From assembly GCA_013399115.1 (NCBI GenBank), contig VXAA01003386.1:749889-813888 (forward strand): a DNA stretch of 64,000 nt, in the 5' to 3' direction. This document shows positions 47,701 to 60,500 of the stretch, piece after piece. The stretch is from Anseranas semipalmata (Eukaryota > Chordata > Aves > Anseriformes > Anseranatidae). The notes under the pieces were generated by a model. It was not told the DNA's origin. It made no database searches and was given only the letters and a program-made list of their open reading frames with translations. A program made the translations under genes and the position numbers. The stretch's first letter is position 1. Every line of letters starts with the position of its first letter.

Positions 47701-50700
47701 GTTTGTCACAAACACTTTGAATGGCTTACTGGCATATGTCACCTGCTGTAAGCGTATGTAGTTGTCTCTAGTGTATCTGTTGGCTTAATTTCGATTTCTG
47801 GTCATTAGGTCTACTTAAACCAAACTTGGCACATTTCACAGAATCATAGAATGTCTTGGGTTGGAAGGGACCTGTGGTCCTGTCTGTGTCAGAAGTAGTT
47901 TTTGTGTGTTTTACCACTTCAGGTATGTTTTGCTTGTTAGGAACTGTTGGCTCTTCAAAACAATTCCATATCAAGGACTGTAATTGTATTTTCTGCGTGC
48001 TGTCATATCAAAGCAGTTTCATTTAAAATTTCTATGCAGCTCTTTCTGGTAATCAAGATATAGTAAAAATCCGTAGTGCTATGAGAGACAAAATATATTG
48101 TTATATAAGTTCCTTGAAATATTTTGGAGTATTGGCAGATTAAATTCTAGAAGAAGCCACAAAAGACCCTGTAGTAATGTAGCTAAGCTTATATGATCTC
48201 AAGTACTAACATCATTGTGAGTCAGTAGTCCTGGAGCATATTGTGAATGTCCAGATAGTGCATTTTGGCCCTGAATCTTTCTTGGAGTGTGAACTAAAAT
48301 CTGTAATTAGAAATTAATTACCTTGTCCCTATTGTTCTTTTGTGTTTGGTGATGTACAGTGTTGTGGCTATTTATAAACAAAGTTTTATGTATCTGAAGT
48401 TACCTTTTTCTTTCTTTAACAGAACAGTAGCTATCCATCAATGACTGATCCTTATCTGTCCAGTTATTATCCACCATCAATTGGCTTTCCCTACTCTCTC
48501 AGTGAAGCACCATGGTCTACAGGAGGAGATCCTCCTATCCCGTATCTTACCACCTATGGACAGCTCAGTAACGGAGATCACCATTTTATGCACGATGCTG
48601 TTTTTGGACAGCCTGGGGGTCTGGGAAATAATATCTATCAACACCGTTTTAACTTTTTCCCTGAAAATCCTGCCTTCTCGGCTTGGGGAACAAGTGGATC
48701 CCAAGGACAGCAGACTCAAAGTTCAGCATATGGGAGCAGTTACAGCTATCCGCCTAGTTCACTGGGTGGTACCATTGTGGACGGACAAACAGGATTTCAT
48801 AATGATACATTAAATAAAGCCCCTGGAATGAACAGTATTGAACAGGGAATGGTTGGACTTAAGATTGGTGGAGATGTTACAACTTCTGCTGTGAAAACAG
48901 TTGGTTCCGTTGTCAACAGTGCTGGGATGACAGGTGCTCTCTCTGGTAATGGTGGATCTAATGTGAACTTGCCAGTATCTAAACCAACCTCTTGGGCTGC
49001 TATAGCTAGCAAGCCTGCAAAACCACAGCCTAAAATGAAAACAAAAACTGGACCTGTGATTGGAGGAGCATTGCCTCCTCCACCTATAAAGCATAATATG
49101 GACATAGGTACTTGGGACAATAAGGGTCCTGTGGCAAAAGTTCCTGCTCCCCAACAGATACCTTCTCAGTCTGTTCCACAGCCACAGCAACAAATTGTTC
49201 AGCCTGTTCCAGCTCAACCTCCTCCATTGACTCAACCACAATATCAGAGCCCTCAGCAGCCACCCCAGAATCGCTGGGTAGCCCCTCGCAACAGAAATGC
49301 AGCTTTTGGCCAAAGTGGAGGAACTGGTAATGACAGCAACTCAGCTGGCACTACCCAGCCTAACCCTGTTCCAAGTGGTGAGTCCCATCCTGTTCTTGAA
49401 AAACTGAAAGCTGCTCACAGCTATAACCCTAAAGATTTTGAATGGAACCTTAAAAATGGACGTGTGTTCATAATAAAGAGCTATTCTGAGGATGATATTC
49501 ATCGTTCCATTAAATATTCTATTTGGTGTAGTACGGAGCACGGCAACAAACGCCTGGACAGTGCTTTTCGGTCCATGAATAGTAAGGGTCCAGTCTACTT
49601 GCTATTCAGTGTCAATGGCAGTGGACACTTCTGTGGAGTTGCAGAGATGAAATCACCTGTGGACTATGGCACCAGTGCAGGTGTCTGGTCTCAGGACAAG
49701 TGGAAGGGGAAGTTTGATGTCAAGTGGATCTTTGTGAAGGATGTGCCCAACAACCAGCTCCGACACATCAGGCTGGAGAACAATGACAACAAACCTGTTA
49801 CAAACTCCCGTGATACACAGGAGGTGCCCTTAGAAAAAGCAAAACAAGTGCTTAAAATTATTGCTACTTACAAGCACACGACCTCCATCTTTGATGACTT
49901 TTCTCATTATGAGAAGCGCCAAGAAGAGGAGGAGGTGGTGCGGAAGGTAAACTTATTAAAAAATTTATTTTATACACAGATATGGGGAAAATGAAATGTG
50001 AAGGCTGCTTTGGTGGAAAAAAATGTAAGTAGGAATTCAAAATGTTTTTAATACATCTCAACTTGGTGATTTTATTTGTTTAACAACACCGAAAACAAAC
50101 TGATGCTTATTTGTCTGACGTGATTTCATATCAAATGCATTTCAGAGCAAAAGGTCAAGCAGTGATACAGGTAAAGGACATTATGTCCATTTTTTGTAGT
50201 TTGATTTGTTTATTTTTTAATCTTAAAATGGTTAATAGGTTAGCAGCTAGTTTCTGTTTTGGAGTTGAGTTCTGTCAATGGTGGCCACAAAGCTTTTTGC
50301 CTTATAAATGGGGTGTTTTAGCACTGTATGACTGGAACTGGTCTATCGAAATTGATATCTGTGTTGGCATTTGAAATCTGTACATTACCTCTAAGAGCAA
50401 GAAGACTGTAGCCTCATGTTGTTTGTTCAGTTGATCTCTGGAAAAGGAGTTGCATAAAATTGCTGGACTAGTGCTAGAAAGATTGTGTTTCTGCTGCTGA
50501 AGTTACATGTATTATTTGGGTAAATAAAGGTTTTCCGTTCCCAGGTCTAATCTGTCTAGTAATTCTTGAAAAGAAGTCTTGAGTGAGGATGTATAAGAAA
50601 ATGGGGCAGTAACTGGGAAAGCGTGGTAAACCTTTGATATACGCTTTCAGGGCCCCAAGCGTCATCTGTCCCATGACCTCAGTTTCAAGAATGTCCTTCT

Positions 50701-53700
50701 CTAGTTAGGCAGCCTGGAAGTAATGGAGTGGCAAAATAATAGGTGTTGGGATGTGTAGTTACTAGTTATATAATGCTTAAAGTCTCTTGATACTGATAGT
50801 GTTTCATACACTTTCTTTTTTAGTATTTCAAATACGGCATTTATTTGACGGGCTGGTTTAGTGTAGCTCACGCTTCAAAATCTTTCTGATGCAAAACTGA
50901 ATGTGTGTTTCTGGGGCTGAAATTGAAGTTGCCATTTTAAAGGCTTTATTGGCGTTTAAAAATGGAGATAAAATTGCTTTAAACTGTCTTCTAAGAATGT
51001 ACCCTTAAATTGTGAGAGAAAAGGAGATCAGTGTATTAAGAACTTTCAGCTCAACTTCTTCTAGCCATCTGATACAACATGTCTAGCATACTTCAACGCA
51101 GCAAGGAAGGAGAGCTTAAGATTTAAGTTTTTCTTCTGTACTCTCAGCAGGGTTCCACAAGTTAAAACCTGAAAGCCATTACCTCAACACTTCATTTGTT
51201 CTGTAGACAATTAGCAATTCAGTATTTAATGGAACGTGTATCTTGAAGAGCTGTTTCCGTATGCGGGAGAGAATCCTAAATGATCATAGAGTGGTTGGAG
51301 TTTGAAGAGACCTTTAAAGACATCTGGTTTAAACCCCATGTCCCATGGCAGTGACACCTTCCATCAGACCATGTTGCTCAAAGCCCTATCAAGCCTGACC
51401 TTGAGCAATTCCAGAGATGGGGCATCCACAACTTCTCTGGGCAGCCTGCAGCAGCACCTCACCGCCCTCTGAATGAAGAGTTTCTTCCTAATATCTAATC
51501 TAAATCTACCCTATTTTAGTTTAAAACCATCGCCCCTTGTCCTGTCACTACACTCCATGATAACGGGAGTTTGTTTTTTATTCCAGACAATAAAAATTGT
51601 CTGGGAAGTTAATCCCCCCCCCCCCATTGCATAAACGAATTTTAGAAGTCCAGTTGATTACTAGAAGAGTTTCTTTGCAGGATATACACAAAATTAAACT
51701 TCTTATTGTTGTGAAGTTCCTGCTATTGAAGTTGAACCCTCCCTAGTATGCCAAAATTAACCTTCCTATGACAATTTTTGAAGAATCTTATTGCCAGTTA
51801 AGGTAACTCTTATGGCTTAAATGGCTTTTTCAAATGGTTGTTTGCATATGTACCATCTTAATTGGTTTTCAAGTTGCAATGCTGTATATTCATCGTACTC
51901 TGTTTAGCAGTAAAATTGATAAAAGTTGGTGCTTCACTTTACCACTGTCATGATTACAAAAGGCTAGAATTCTTAAAAATCTACTCGGAGAGCTTGAACA
52001 CTTTTCTTCCCTCCTAAACATTTGTTGTCTATGAATGAAATAAAAACTTCAGGTAATCTCTTCAGTGCAAGCCACTAGCATTCCAGGATTTTTGATGTTT
52101 ACACTTTGTTGCTAGCCAGCATTTCCTTAACTAACGGGTGCAGTGTAAGCTCCAGTGTGTGCTCTCTGACTTTAACTTGTCTAGGAATGTCTGTGTTAAC
52201 TTGAAATCATCAAATGAGGATTAGTTGGGAATAATGTAATGCTGGATGAAAATCTCAGAAGTGCCAAAGAATCATTGGTCATGCTGATGAATAAGGACTG
52301 TATCATGTAGATCTAATTCAGGGTAGATTTGTTCATGCTGGTGTGTAAGTCCAGCTTCTGATTTGCCATAGTAATAAGCTGTTTTCGCCCAGTCTGACCC
52401 AGAACCTGGGAAGTAAGCCAAAGAGCAAGTGGCATGGGATTTCTCCTGACCCATACTTCTTTTCTCAGTCAGTTCCCAAGACTACTACAACATGATTGTG
52501 TCCACAGGAAGCAACTTATGTGATCAAAGCTTCTGTTCTTAAAACATAAAGTTGCAACATGTGTGAGAATATATTTAAAAAGAAAATACAGTATCATATA
52601 GTATTAATTATTAACGTTCCCTAGAAAGAAGCTTGCAGTCTTTACAAAATTGTCTTCCAAAGTATAAAAGCTTGTAAAGAAAACAAACTTGTTGCAGATT
52701 TTTGTATTTGCACTTGCGACTCGTGGTAGGACAGAAGGGTTGATCTAGTGTCAAATGCAGCAGTTCATCCTCGCAGATCTGTATTTAACTAAACGGTCCC
52801 AGGTATTACACTAGGACTGCTGTGCTCTCGCCTCTGGTCTGTGTCACGGCAGTCAGCTAGTCCAAGGTCTGTACCTTGGTGTCGTGTTGGAAGAGCTCAG
52901 CAGTTTATCTCGGGAAGCTCTTGAATCAACAACTTATTTCTTCTTTGAGTGAATAAATACTGTAAGGTGTTAGCTAGTGCATGTTGACAGAAATACTCAT
53001 TTTCTTCTAGAGTTGTGTAAAGCTTTCCTTTCAGTATGCTTTCTGTGAACGTGTTCATTGACATAAAACTTCTAAGGATGAATGTTGTCCTTCCTCTAAA
53101 ACTGTAGTTAAAAACATTGCTATTTTAAGATTAATACTCTGTGTTTCCTGACATAAAGATAACATTTTTGTGTCAGAAGATGAATGCTTTCATCCAACTA
53201 ACCTTAACAAATGAAGTGTAGCAAGAAGATTACCAGCTACTTTAACACTGAGGTGCAGAGAACAGAAGTTTGTCAGGGATGGGTGTCTCCAAAATGGAAG
53301 TTATTGCAAGTTTTGTGAAAACCAGTCTTTCCTGTGTCTGATGACTATACATATTAATGTCACCAATGAGAAGAAGCATGCAACAGGAGCTCCCCTGTGA
53401 GATATCAGAGAATTCCCCCTGGAGAAGAGAAATTACGAAGGTTCCAGATGGATCTTCAGAGCCAAAATGAACAAAGCTTTTTTAGTTACTTACAAAGTTG
53501 CTTGTTCTTGCTTGCAGTACTGCCAAATAGCAATGCAGGAGAGAATTTTGAGTTAGATCTTCCAAAAAGCAGCCATACTCAAGAGCACGAAGAATTGTTA
53601 CGTCAGGCTCCTTCCTCCCTGTCAATTTATATGGTTTCAGACACTTTTAAAAAGGAAGACTCAGAGTAGCCCCTGAGAGGAAAAAAAGAGCAGCAAGGTA

Positions 53701-55617
53701 GGAGGAACTACTTGATAAGTTTGCTCAATAGATAGTACTTTTTGCTGAATTGTAAAGCCCAAGCTGAATCTCTGAATGCCATGAGCCTCCTACCTGATTT
53801 TCAGGTACCAGGTGGAAGCCTCAGGTGCTAGTCTACTAGACATGTCTTCTAGACATGTGAGACTAGTCCATGAGAGTGGAAGATTTATTTTTTTTTAAAA
53901 AAGTGGGATTATGAGAGACAGTGGATGGCAACCAAAAAAAAAATAGTTGCCAAAGATGACAATGGGAATGGGCTAAAGGGCATGGTAGGGCAATGAAGTA
54001 GAGTGGAAGTTATTTGCCACCTTACAAATGGAAGTGGAAAGGAACAACTGCTTTTGTGGAAGTCTGAAAATGGGATCGATTTGATTCAGTTTTAGATTCT
54101 CTTTCCAACCACCTTTTGTTTGAAATGGCAGGCAGCAATCAGTTCTTTTCATTAAGAACATACACAGTTCATTTTGCTGATTGGGTAAAACAGTTTTACT
54201 AGTGTCTTGAATAAGTTCTTAATCTAAGATTTAAGACTTCTGTTTACTTAATATTTCAATTTCATAAAAAAAAATAATATTATTCTGCCTGGATGCAGAA
54301 ACCAATGTATTCCATTTATAAGTGTGACAGAGACTGTTTTGCTGCTTCACCTGGTCACGGCATAAAATCAGAAAGCTTCCTTAATGACTGGTATGTTTGC
54401 AAATAATATTTACATTGCAACAGAAACAATTTGGAGGTAAATTTTATACACAAAGATTCCACAGAGCAAGTAAAATCTGAAGTTTAGGAGTTGGCTCTTG
54501 TTTATGCTTAGGCCATTTCACAGTTGTCTGTCTTGACCTAGGATTTGGTGCTATATCGATGTGTTATAGTACAGAACACAAAGTAGAACCTGATGTAATC
54601 ATCAGTAAGATGAAACAGAAAACAGTAACACTGCACCTTTTCTATTCATTCTACGTGGTGTCTTAGCTGGAAGAATACACTAGCCTCAAAATACAGCGGC
54701 ATACTTTATCTAGTTTGTCTTGCTGTCTTTTGGGTTTTCTGCAACTTCAGAGGCTCCTGAAGCAATTATTGAAGAAGTCCTCCCTATTTACTGCTGGGAG
54801 AGCACAAGTTAGTTAGATGAAGACTTAAAATAATTGAGGGATGCCTGCAGGTATCCTTTAGATAATCTGTTTTCTGTATTTGTGGTTGGCAGAAACTTTT
54901 GAGACTTCAGAGAGCTGCTGGCTTCTGTACTAGAATGTTTTTAGAAATTTTTGGGTTGTTCTGTCTAGCTGTGATGGTTTTTATCAGACCATGCAAAAGC
55001 ATGCAACTTTCCTTCCACAAAATGAATTTTTTTCCCCAACTTGTCAAGTATTTCACAGTGCCTACCAGAATAGTTGAACAGGTAAAAAGAATTAGGAACA
55101 GAATTTCTAGAGAGATCAAATCCTATTATTATTGAATATGACTAAACTCCTGAGTTATTTGAGTGCTTCAAAATTATACTGGTTCTGTGGAGTTCATAAA
55201 TCTGCCATCTCCTTTCTGCTCTTGAATTGGCCATGCTACTACTGCAGTAGCTAAAGTAATCCAGAAAGTAGAATGTTGCAGGTCCTGCTTCTAGTTGGGA
55301 ATGTTGATATTCTGTACCTTCCTTGCTGTGACCTTCATCTGCTGTCAGCTTGAAGTGACACTGCAGGTATTTATTCAGCTGTTCCACTTGAAACTGTACT
55401 TTAATATTAAAATTCTTACCAAATCCTTGGGTTTGTCAGGTATATACAACATATTTATAAAATGTATCAGCAGTTTTCTTGAGAAAGCATGTCATCATTG
55501 TCTGGGATCGCATCAATGCTGTTGCACTACTAAAATGCTTTTCCTTGTTCACTAAAATGTCTTAACTATTTAACTTTCTTCTCTTTGCAGGAACGTCAGA
55601 ATCGAAACAAACAATAA
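41742..55617 (+). CDS. YTHDF1: YTHDF1: join(41742..41768, 42162..42186, 43694..43773, 48423..49946, 55591..55617)
   Basis: YTH-domain m6A reader of the cytoplasm, known to bind N6-methyladenosine in mRNA and influence translation and decay. Five exons join in phase (1683 bases) to 560 residues; human has 559. The N-terminal two thirds is low-complexity: Y/S/G/P-rich, with a P/Q-rich stretch at about 287-326. The YTH domain is at about 390-524, with the three aromatic cage residues W412, W466 and W471 (human W411, W465, W470). Start MSATSVDPQ and end [10 protein letters not shown] match YTHDF1 rather than YTHDF2 or YTHDF3. One extra Gly (IGGDV where human has IGDV) explains the length difference. 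It sits divergently about 10 kb from the BIRC7 promoter. Confidence 0.98.
41769..43693 (+). other. YTHDF1: YTHDF1 introns 1 and 2 (exon 2 lies between)
   Basis: Intron 1 (41769-42161) leaves the CpG island; intron 2 (42187-43693) is AT-rich. Apart from the micro-exon at 42162-42186 no feature was seen. Confidence 0.85.
42162..42186 (+). CDS. YTHDF1: YTHDF1 exon 2 (25 bases)
   Basis: Micro-exon between ggctttccag and g|gtgagg, encoding RPKGQDNK plus one base. Human has RTKGQDNK. Confidence 0.94.
43694..43773 (+). CDS. YTHDF1: YTHDF1 exon 3
   Basis: 80 bases after a ttttttccag acceptor and before cag|gttagt. It encodes [20 protein letters not shown] and then LSGQSNQ, nearly identical to human. 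Confidence 0.96.
46195..46233 (+). repeat. (GTTTT)n followed by A17
   Basis: Four GTTTT-type units running into a 17-base A run; a simple-sequence repeat. Confidence 0.85.
46586..46612 (+). repeat. Poly-C tract with ambiguous base
   Basis: C7, one N at 46593, TTTG, then C15. The N marks uncertain base calling in the homopolymer. Confidence 0.9.
47841..47880 (-). mobile_element. CR1 LINE 3'-end fragment
   Basis: agaatcatagaatg followed by gggttggaagggacct is the reverse complement of the CR1 3' terminus, including the ATTCTATG-type terminal repeat. Only about 40 bases are clear. Confidence 0.8.
48423..49946 (+). CDS. YTHDF1: YTHDF1 exon 4 (main exon: low-complexity region and YTH domain)
   Basis: 1524 bases, 508 codons, from [14 protein letters not shown] to EEEEVVRK, after tctttaacag and before aag|gtaaac. 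It holds the disordered region and the whole YTH domain, including [15 protein letters not shown] and [14 protein letters not shown] of the m6A cage. This single-large-exon layout is typical of YTHDF genes. Confidence 0.99.
51271..51566 (-). mobile_element. CR1 LINE, truncated 3' copy
   Basis: About 300 bases matching the reverse complement of the CR1 3' region. Landmarks include gatcatagagtggttggag, ggggcatccacaacttctct and cctaatatctaatctaaatc. The element is 5' truncated, as most CR1 copies are, with several substitutions, and sits antisense to YTHDF1. Confidence 0.92.
53828..53866. promoter_or_regulatory. p53-type response element inside an inverted repeat
   Basis: AGACATGTCT (53838-53847) fits the p53 half-site RRRCWWGYYY perfectly. 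Three bases later AGACATGTGA (53851-53860) fits 8 of 10. The pair is flanked by inverted arms CTAGTCT (53828-53834) and AGACTAG (53860-53866). Binding is not shown. Confidence 0.4.
55591..55617 (+). CDS. YTHDF1: YTHDF1 exon 5, C-terminus and stop
   Basis: After cttctctttgcag it encodes ERQNRNKQ and TAA. Human ends ERQSRNKQ. Confidence 0.97.
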   Translation, partial: ERQNRNKQ

Positions 55618-57048
55618 GAATATACATATACAGTTTGATATATATACTAGAACTGATATTAAATTCGACTGAGAAAAAAAAATTAAGTATTCTGGTGCTG
55701 TATCGTGGCATCAGGACAAACTAAAGCTTTCAGCTCCAGTATATCTTCTCGTGCAGGGGAAATTAAGTCGTCGCATCTTTGTAGTTTATTTTTGCCCAAG
55801 TGGATCTGCATTAATTTGTATCTTTTTCTATGTAAAATTCTGTAGAAATCATTAATAAAGGTGTGTCTCTTTTTATTTTTTTAACTTGGTAAACAGTTAT
55901 ATTAACCTAACGTGGACCTATACACGAGCATACTAAAGTGTCAGTGCTTCCCAAAGACTTTATTTTGGCACAAATTGTGTTCCTAGCCAGATATAGAGAT
56001 TATGGAGAATACATGACAAATCTTCCTTTATCCTGTTCCCAAACCCCGTTTCTTCATGGCAAATGTAAGAAACCATGCATTGATTTTTGTCATTTAAAAA
56101 AACTTCTAAGATACTGCACTTCAGAATTTTGAAATGAAAAAACTAAATTTCAGATCACTTTGTGCAGCTGCTATGCCTCTTTATTTATCTGTACAATTAC
56201 ACTTTTAAAATCGCTAATGCGCCATGGTTGTTTTTCTGTCTAGTAGAAGATCAAATTGTCAGTGAAACTGTTTCTCTGGAAAATATTTCCCTTTCACATT
56301 CTGTTAACCAGTGCTTCAGTGTGCATTTGTTATACCATATCCTGCCGAGAGTGAGCGAGGTGCTTTCTCTCAGCCATAATTCTGCTTTATGGTTTTTGTA
56401 GCTTAATAATTAAATAATAATGTGATGCTATCAACATTGCAGGGGTTTTGGACAATGTGTTTAAACCTGTTTCAGCTTCAGGTGTTATTAGTTAATTGCA
56501 GATCATTTTTAATCCTTCCCTTCATTACTCCCTCCCACCCCCCAAATCCTAATGCCATTTAAAGTTTTTATACCAATAATGCTGAGCTTTAACGTAGGAA
56601 CTAATAGTATGGATAATATGATGGATTATGCCTCAGATGTTTAAAATTGACAGTGTGTATGTCTAATTTTTTTCTGTTGGATGAGTAAAAAAACTTGTTT
56701 TAAGAAACTGAATTTGCTGTCATGTTTTTGTGGAGTGAGGGGACCGTCGGAGAACCTGTCACCAACTGGAGTTCCAATTAAGCATGGAAATGGTGCTCAT
56801 GTCCGCTGCTCTAGCACACTGAATCTGCACGTGTTTATTGTAGAGGATCTTTTACTATATTAGAAAGCAAGTATCTTCTGAATACTATTTACTCCAAAAG
56901 GACCTCCAATTTAAATAAAGTTTAATCTGTATCATTTAGACTTGTATTTAGAACATATAACTCTGTCTCTGGACTGTTACTGCCTGTAAGGAGTAATGGA
57001 CAGCATCGGAATAACTTTTTCCTCTAGGAGAATACAAGCCTTAATAAA
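55618..57048 (+). other. YTHDF1: YTHDF1 3' UTR with alternative polyadenylation signals
   Basis: AATAAA at 55854-55859 gives a short UTR of about 0.26 kb. Further signals at 56914-56919, 57043-57048 and 57560-57565 could give UTRs of 1.3-2 kb. Which are used cannot be told from sequence. Confidence 0.65.
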
Positions 57049-57599
57049 CAATACATATTTAGCAAGCTTGATGTCATTTTCATTTTTTTTCCCTACTTTC
57101 AGTTGTTTTCCTATGTTATGATCGCCCATTATGCAAGCTCATGAATTAAGTCAAATTTGAGAAGTCTTTTGATTACAACTTGGATATCCGCATACTTGAT
57201 ATTTGCAGAAGGGTTTCACAGGACTCTGCAGACGACGCTGAAGCTGCCTTGGATGTTACCATTCCTCAGAGGAAGTACGTGCATATACAATGGTTGTCAC
57301 TTGTGCTTTTCTTTCTCCTTGTATGGTAGCGAAGCTGCAGTAACAATTGGAAGTTGCCCTATAGCTTTCAGAAGGCTGTATTGCAGGCATGGGTCACTGG
57401 GATGAGAAAAGAACCTTCCGAATAGAAGTAAAGCTCTCTGAAGAGTTTCTTTTACAGCAGTAGGCTGTATTTCACAACTCTAACTTTTGTAATTTGACTT
57501 TTTTTTTTTTTAGCTGACTTTTTGAAGCAATACTGTGTTTTATAAGCATGTTACTGTTTAATAAAAGGACATGCTGTTAGTTTCTGCTGTGAAAGACAG

Positions 57600-60500
57600 G
57601 ACGTTTACAGCTGGTGATTCCAGAGATAAAAAGAATTCAGCTCCGTTTAGGCACTGAAGAGAACAGTTAGTTATGCAACTTTCATTTATTTCTTTATTTA
57701 GATCTGAAAAAAAAAGTATCTTTACTCTGATTTTATACAGACTTAGTGTAAATATTTTCTGCTAGAGAGAGAGAACCTTTAGCTCAAACTGGTTTGGCGG
57801 TATTGTTGAGGAAAGTTATGATGTGTCTCAACCTGCTCTCTGGCTTTGTGGGTAGCAGAAAAAATTTGTAACAGCTTCAGCATGCAAAGATTTCCCTTAC
57901 AGATATTTCAGTGTTGTGGCTGGGTTGTACAGCAATATCTGAGTTAAAGTGGGGAGAAAATATTTCACAGTGGGTAAAATAATTGCTTTCATTACTGCAA
58001 TGTTCAGTGCTAAGAGATCTGAAAGGCAGACTGGTAGTCGTACTCATTTTCAATCACCTGTCTTTTCAGCTTAAAGAGAAACCTAACTTTTTGTTTCAGA
58101 GCATTCACGTTATACTGTGAGGGGGGGGAATTCATTCTTCTCGTGCCTGTTCTAGAATAATTTAATGTCATAGCTCTTATTCTTTAATCCAAGTAATATT
58201 TCTGTAAGAACTTGCCTTTATGTTTTTGGAATTTGTGTTTAAATTCACTCCATAAATGAGTTACTTCTGTTTGATGTTTTTAGAATGTGTGTGTGACAGT
58301 ATCCCTGCTGCCTACCACTTTTAAGCCAAATGCAGCTGATAGCACCAAATACTGATAGGCAGAATATTTCTTTGGTTCAATTACTGGTCGGTGACGGCAG
58401 CACATCATACTGCTCTGAGGTATCCGTGTTCTATAGCTGTGAATGTTGCATCGGTAAGAAAAAAAATGTATTCTTTACAGGTAGTCACACCAAAAGTGGT
58501 AGTACTGAGTACTTAATCTTTGTGGAGATTATATTTGTTGCTGTGAAGGATGGTTCTAAGTGACTTGTGCTTGTAGAGAAAATGACCAAGTTAAAGCTAC
58601 ACGGAGAGGTAAGAACAGAAACAGGCAAAAGTGAAAAAAGCATGTTCAAGATGATTGCTCTGCCATTACACCACGTACTTGTAAATTAAGCTGAGAGTTT
58701 GGTTGTTAATTCACTCAGTGGGTGACAGAAATAGGGGAATATAAAATTTAAAATGCTACAATTTTTCTTTCACCCTTTAAGGAACTTTTGATATTAAAGG
58801 ATGCGAGTGTTTCTTCACAAAATACTTTGTTTTTGCTTGGGGAACTTGTTCTAAGGTATTAATGGATTTACTTAAACATGTTAGTGAGATCTCAGTGAGA
58901 AACAGTGGTATTTACCTCCGAGCATTAGACTGACCACAGTGTACTAGAGAACATGGACAAGTTGTGCAGAGGACCCGTCTGCTTTTCTGCTTTAATAATA
59001 AAGAGTTAGCCAGGGAAGACAGAAAATTCCAGTAAATGTGAGCATTAAAAAACTTTTATCAAAAGAAAAATAACATTTGTAATGTTGCTGCCTTTTTCTT
59101 GTACACCTGTTGAAAAAAGTAGTTGAGAGGAGTGAGGGAAGCTCATTAAATACAGCAGATAAATGCAGAAATGGAGCACAAATAATATCGGGGTGGGAGG
59201 CAGGGGCTGTTTTGGTCTCATACTCCTTTTCCTTGTCTCTCAGTTACTCTGAATTCTTTATGTTGAACAATCTGTTTCACTTCGAAAAATCTCTGACTTT
59301 TTCTGACAAGAGTGCTCAGCATCTGCTCCTTCAAGGGGAAGGCTGTTTGCTATTTTGGGGAAAGTGCAGGTTTTTAATTGGAATTTGTGATACTGCCAAA
59401 GAATAATGCGAGTGTAGCTGTGGCTTTTCTGTGATAACCGCCTCGTCAGCAGCCTGCCTTGCCCACAGTTCTTTTGAGAAAGCGTACCTCTTATTGGCCT
59501 ATTTTAGAAGTGAGGGAGTTGAGTCAAAATGCTGAAGTCACTCGGTGTGTGACCTGCCGGTGAGATTCTGGATGTCATGAGTTACGGTCTTCAGTCCAAT
59601 GGACTGTTCCGTAGCTGACTCCGTTCGCACAGTACTGCTTCCAGTTCACATAAATCGGCACCTGGGTGAATGAAGTTGTGTATGAATGTTACTGATTGCA
59701 CAGCTTTCCTGTCTTCAGAAAACTTCTGTTGAAAAAAACTTTAAAATTGACTTGCATATTGCACTTGGATTGCTCCTGTGATGGCAGCATGTAATATTCC
59801 TCATTTCCTAGCAGGAGTATAAGCAGGGCAGGGCTTTAGGAATTACAAGAATGGCTTTAGTTCCCTGGTATGCTACTGGATTAATTTCCTTTTTTTTTTA
59901 TGTAGGATCATTATTTCAGGGCACGTTTGTAATCCCTTAGGAAATCCTACGTGAAAGCGTGCTGACTCGACTTCCGTATCATCTTAATGCTTCCTGTAAT
60001 GTCCCTGATCTTTCTTTTGTGGAGTTCCTTAGGTGAGTTACCAACAATATGAAGGCAACCTTGGAGAAGTGGTTTCTTCAACAAGCAGAACTTTACAGAA
60101 CTGGCATGTAAACTGCCTTTTATTGACTCCTTTCACTTGGGGAGTGTAGGAGGTTTTATGCCATCTGTCTGTTTATAAGTTATTCAAAAAATTATTTTTA
60201 CCTGCGAAGTTACTATGACAACAGACAGTTGGGAAAGTCTTCACCAAATGCGTTTCTAATGTCCAACTGCTGCTAAATCAGTAGCATATGATGTTTTGCT
60301 GTGGCTTCATTATTGAAGGTAATGTGGAAGAGGTGTAAATACTTGTTTTGTCAAATCTGCGTTCTCCAGGTATTTTTAGAATATTAATGCAATGTGTTGG
60401 GCAGTAATACATAATGCGAGCAACCTTCTTGATTTTTTCCTGTCCCTAAGTATTCTCTGGGATGAGAAAGAACAGAAAGAAAGTAAATGTTATCAATAAA

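Larger units (their letters stand above)
43774..48422 (+). other. YTHDF1: YTHDF1 intron 3
   Basis: 4.6 kb AT-rich intron with a (GTTTT)n-A17 tract (46195-46233), an N-interrupted poly-C tract (46586-46612), a short perfect hairpin (46642-46664) and a CR1 end fragment (47841-47880). Confidence 0.85.
49947..55590 (+). other. YTHDF1: YTHDF1 intron 4
   Basis: 5.6 kb intron before the last exon. It contains a CR1 insertion (51271-51566), a C12 run (51614-51625) and a p53-type element (53828-53866). No other gene was recognised. Confidence 0.85.

Noticed and set aside
48477..49313. Minus-strand and alternative-frame ORFs inside YTHDF1 exon 4
   Set aside because: Shadows of the large YTHDF1 exon.
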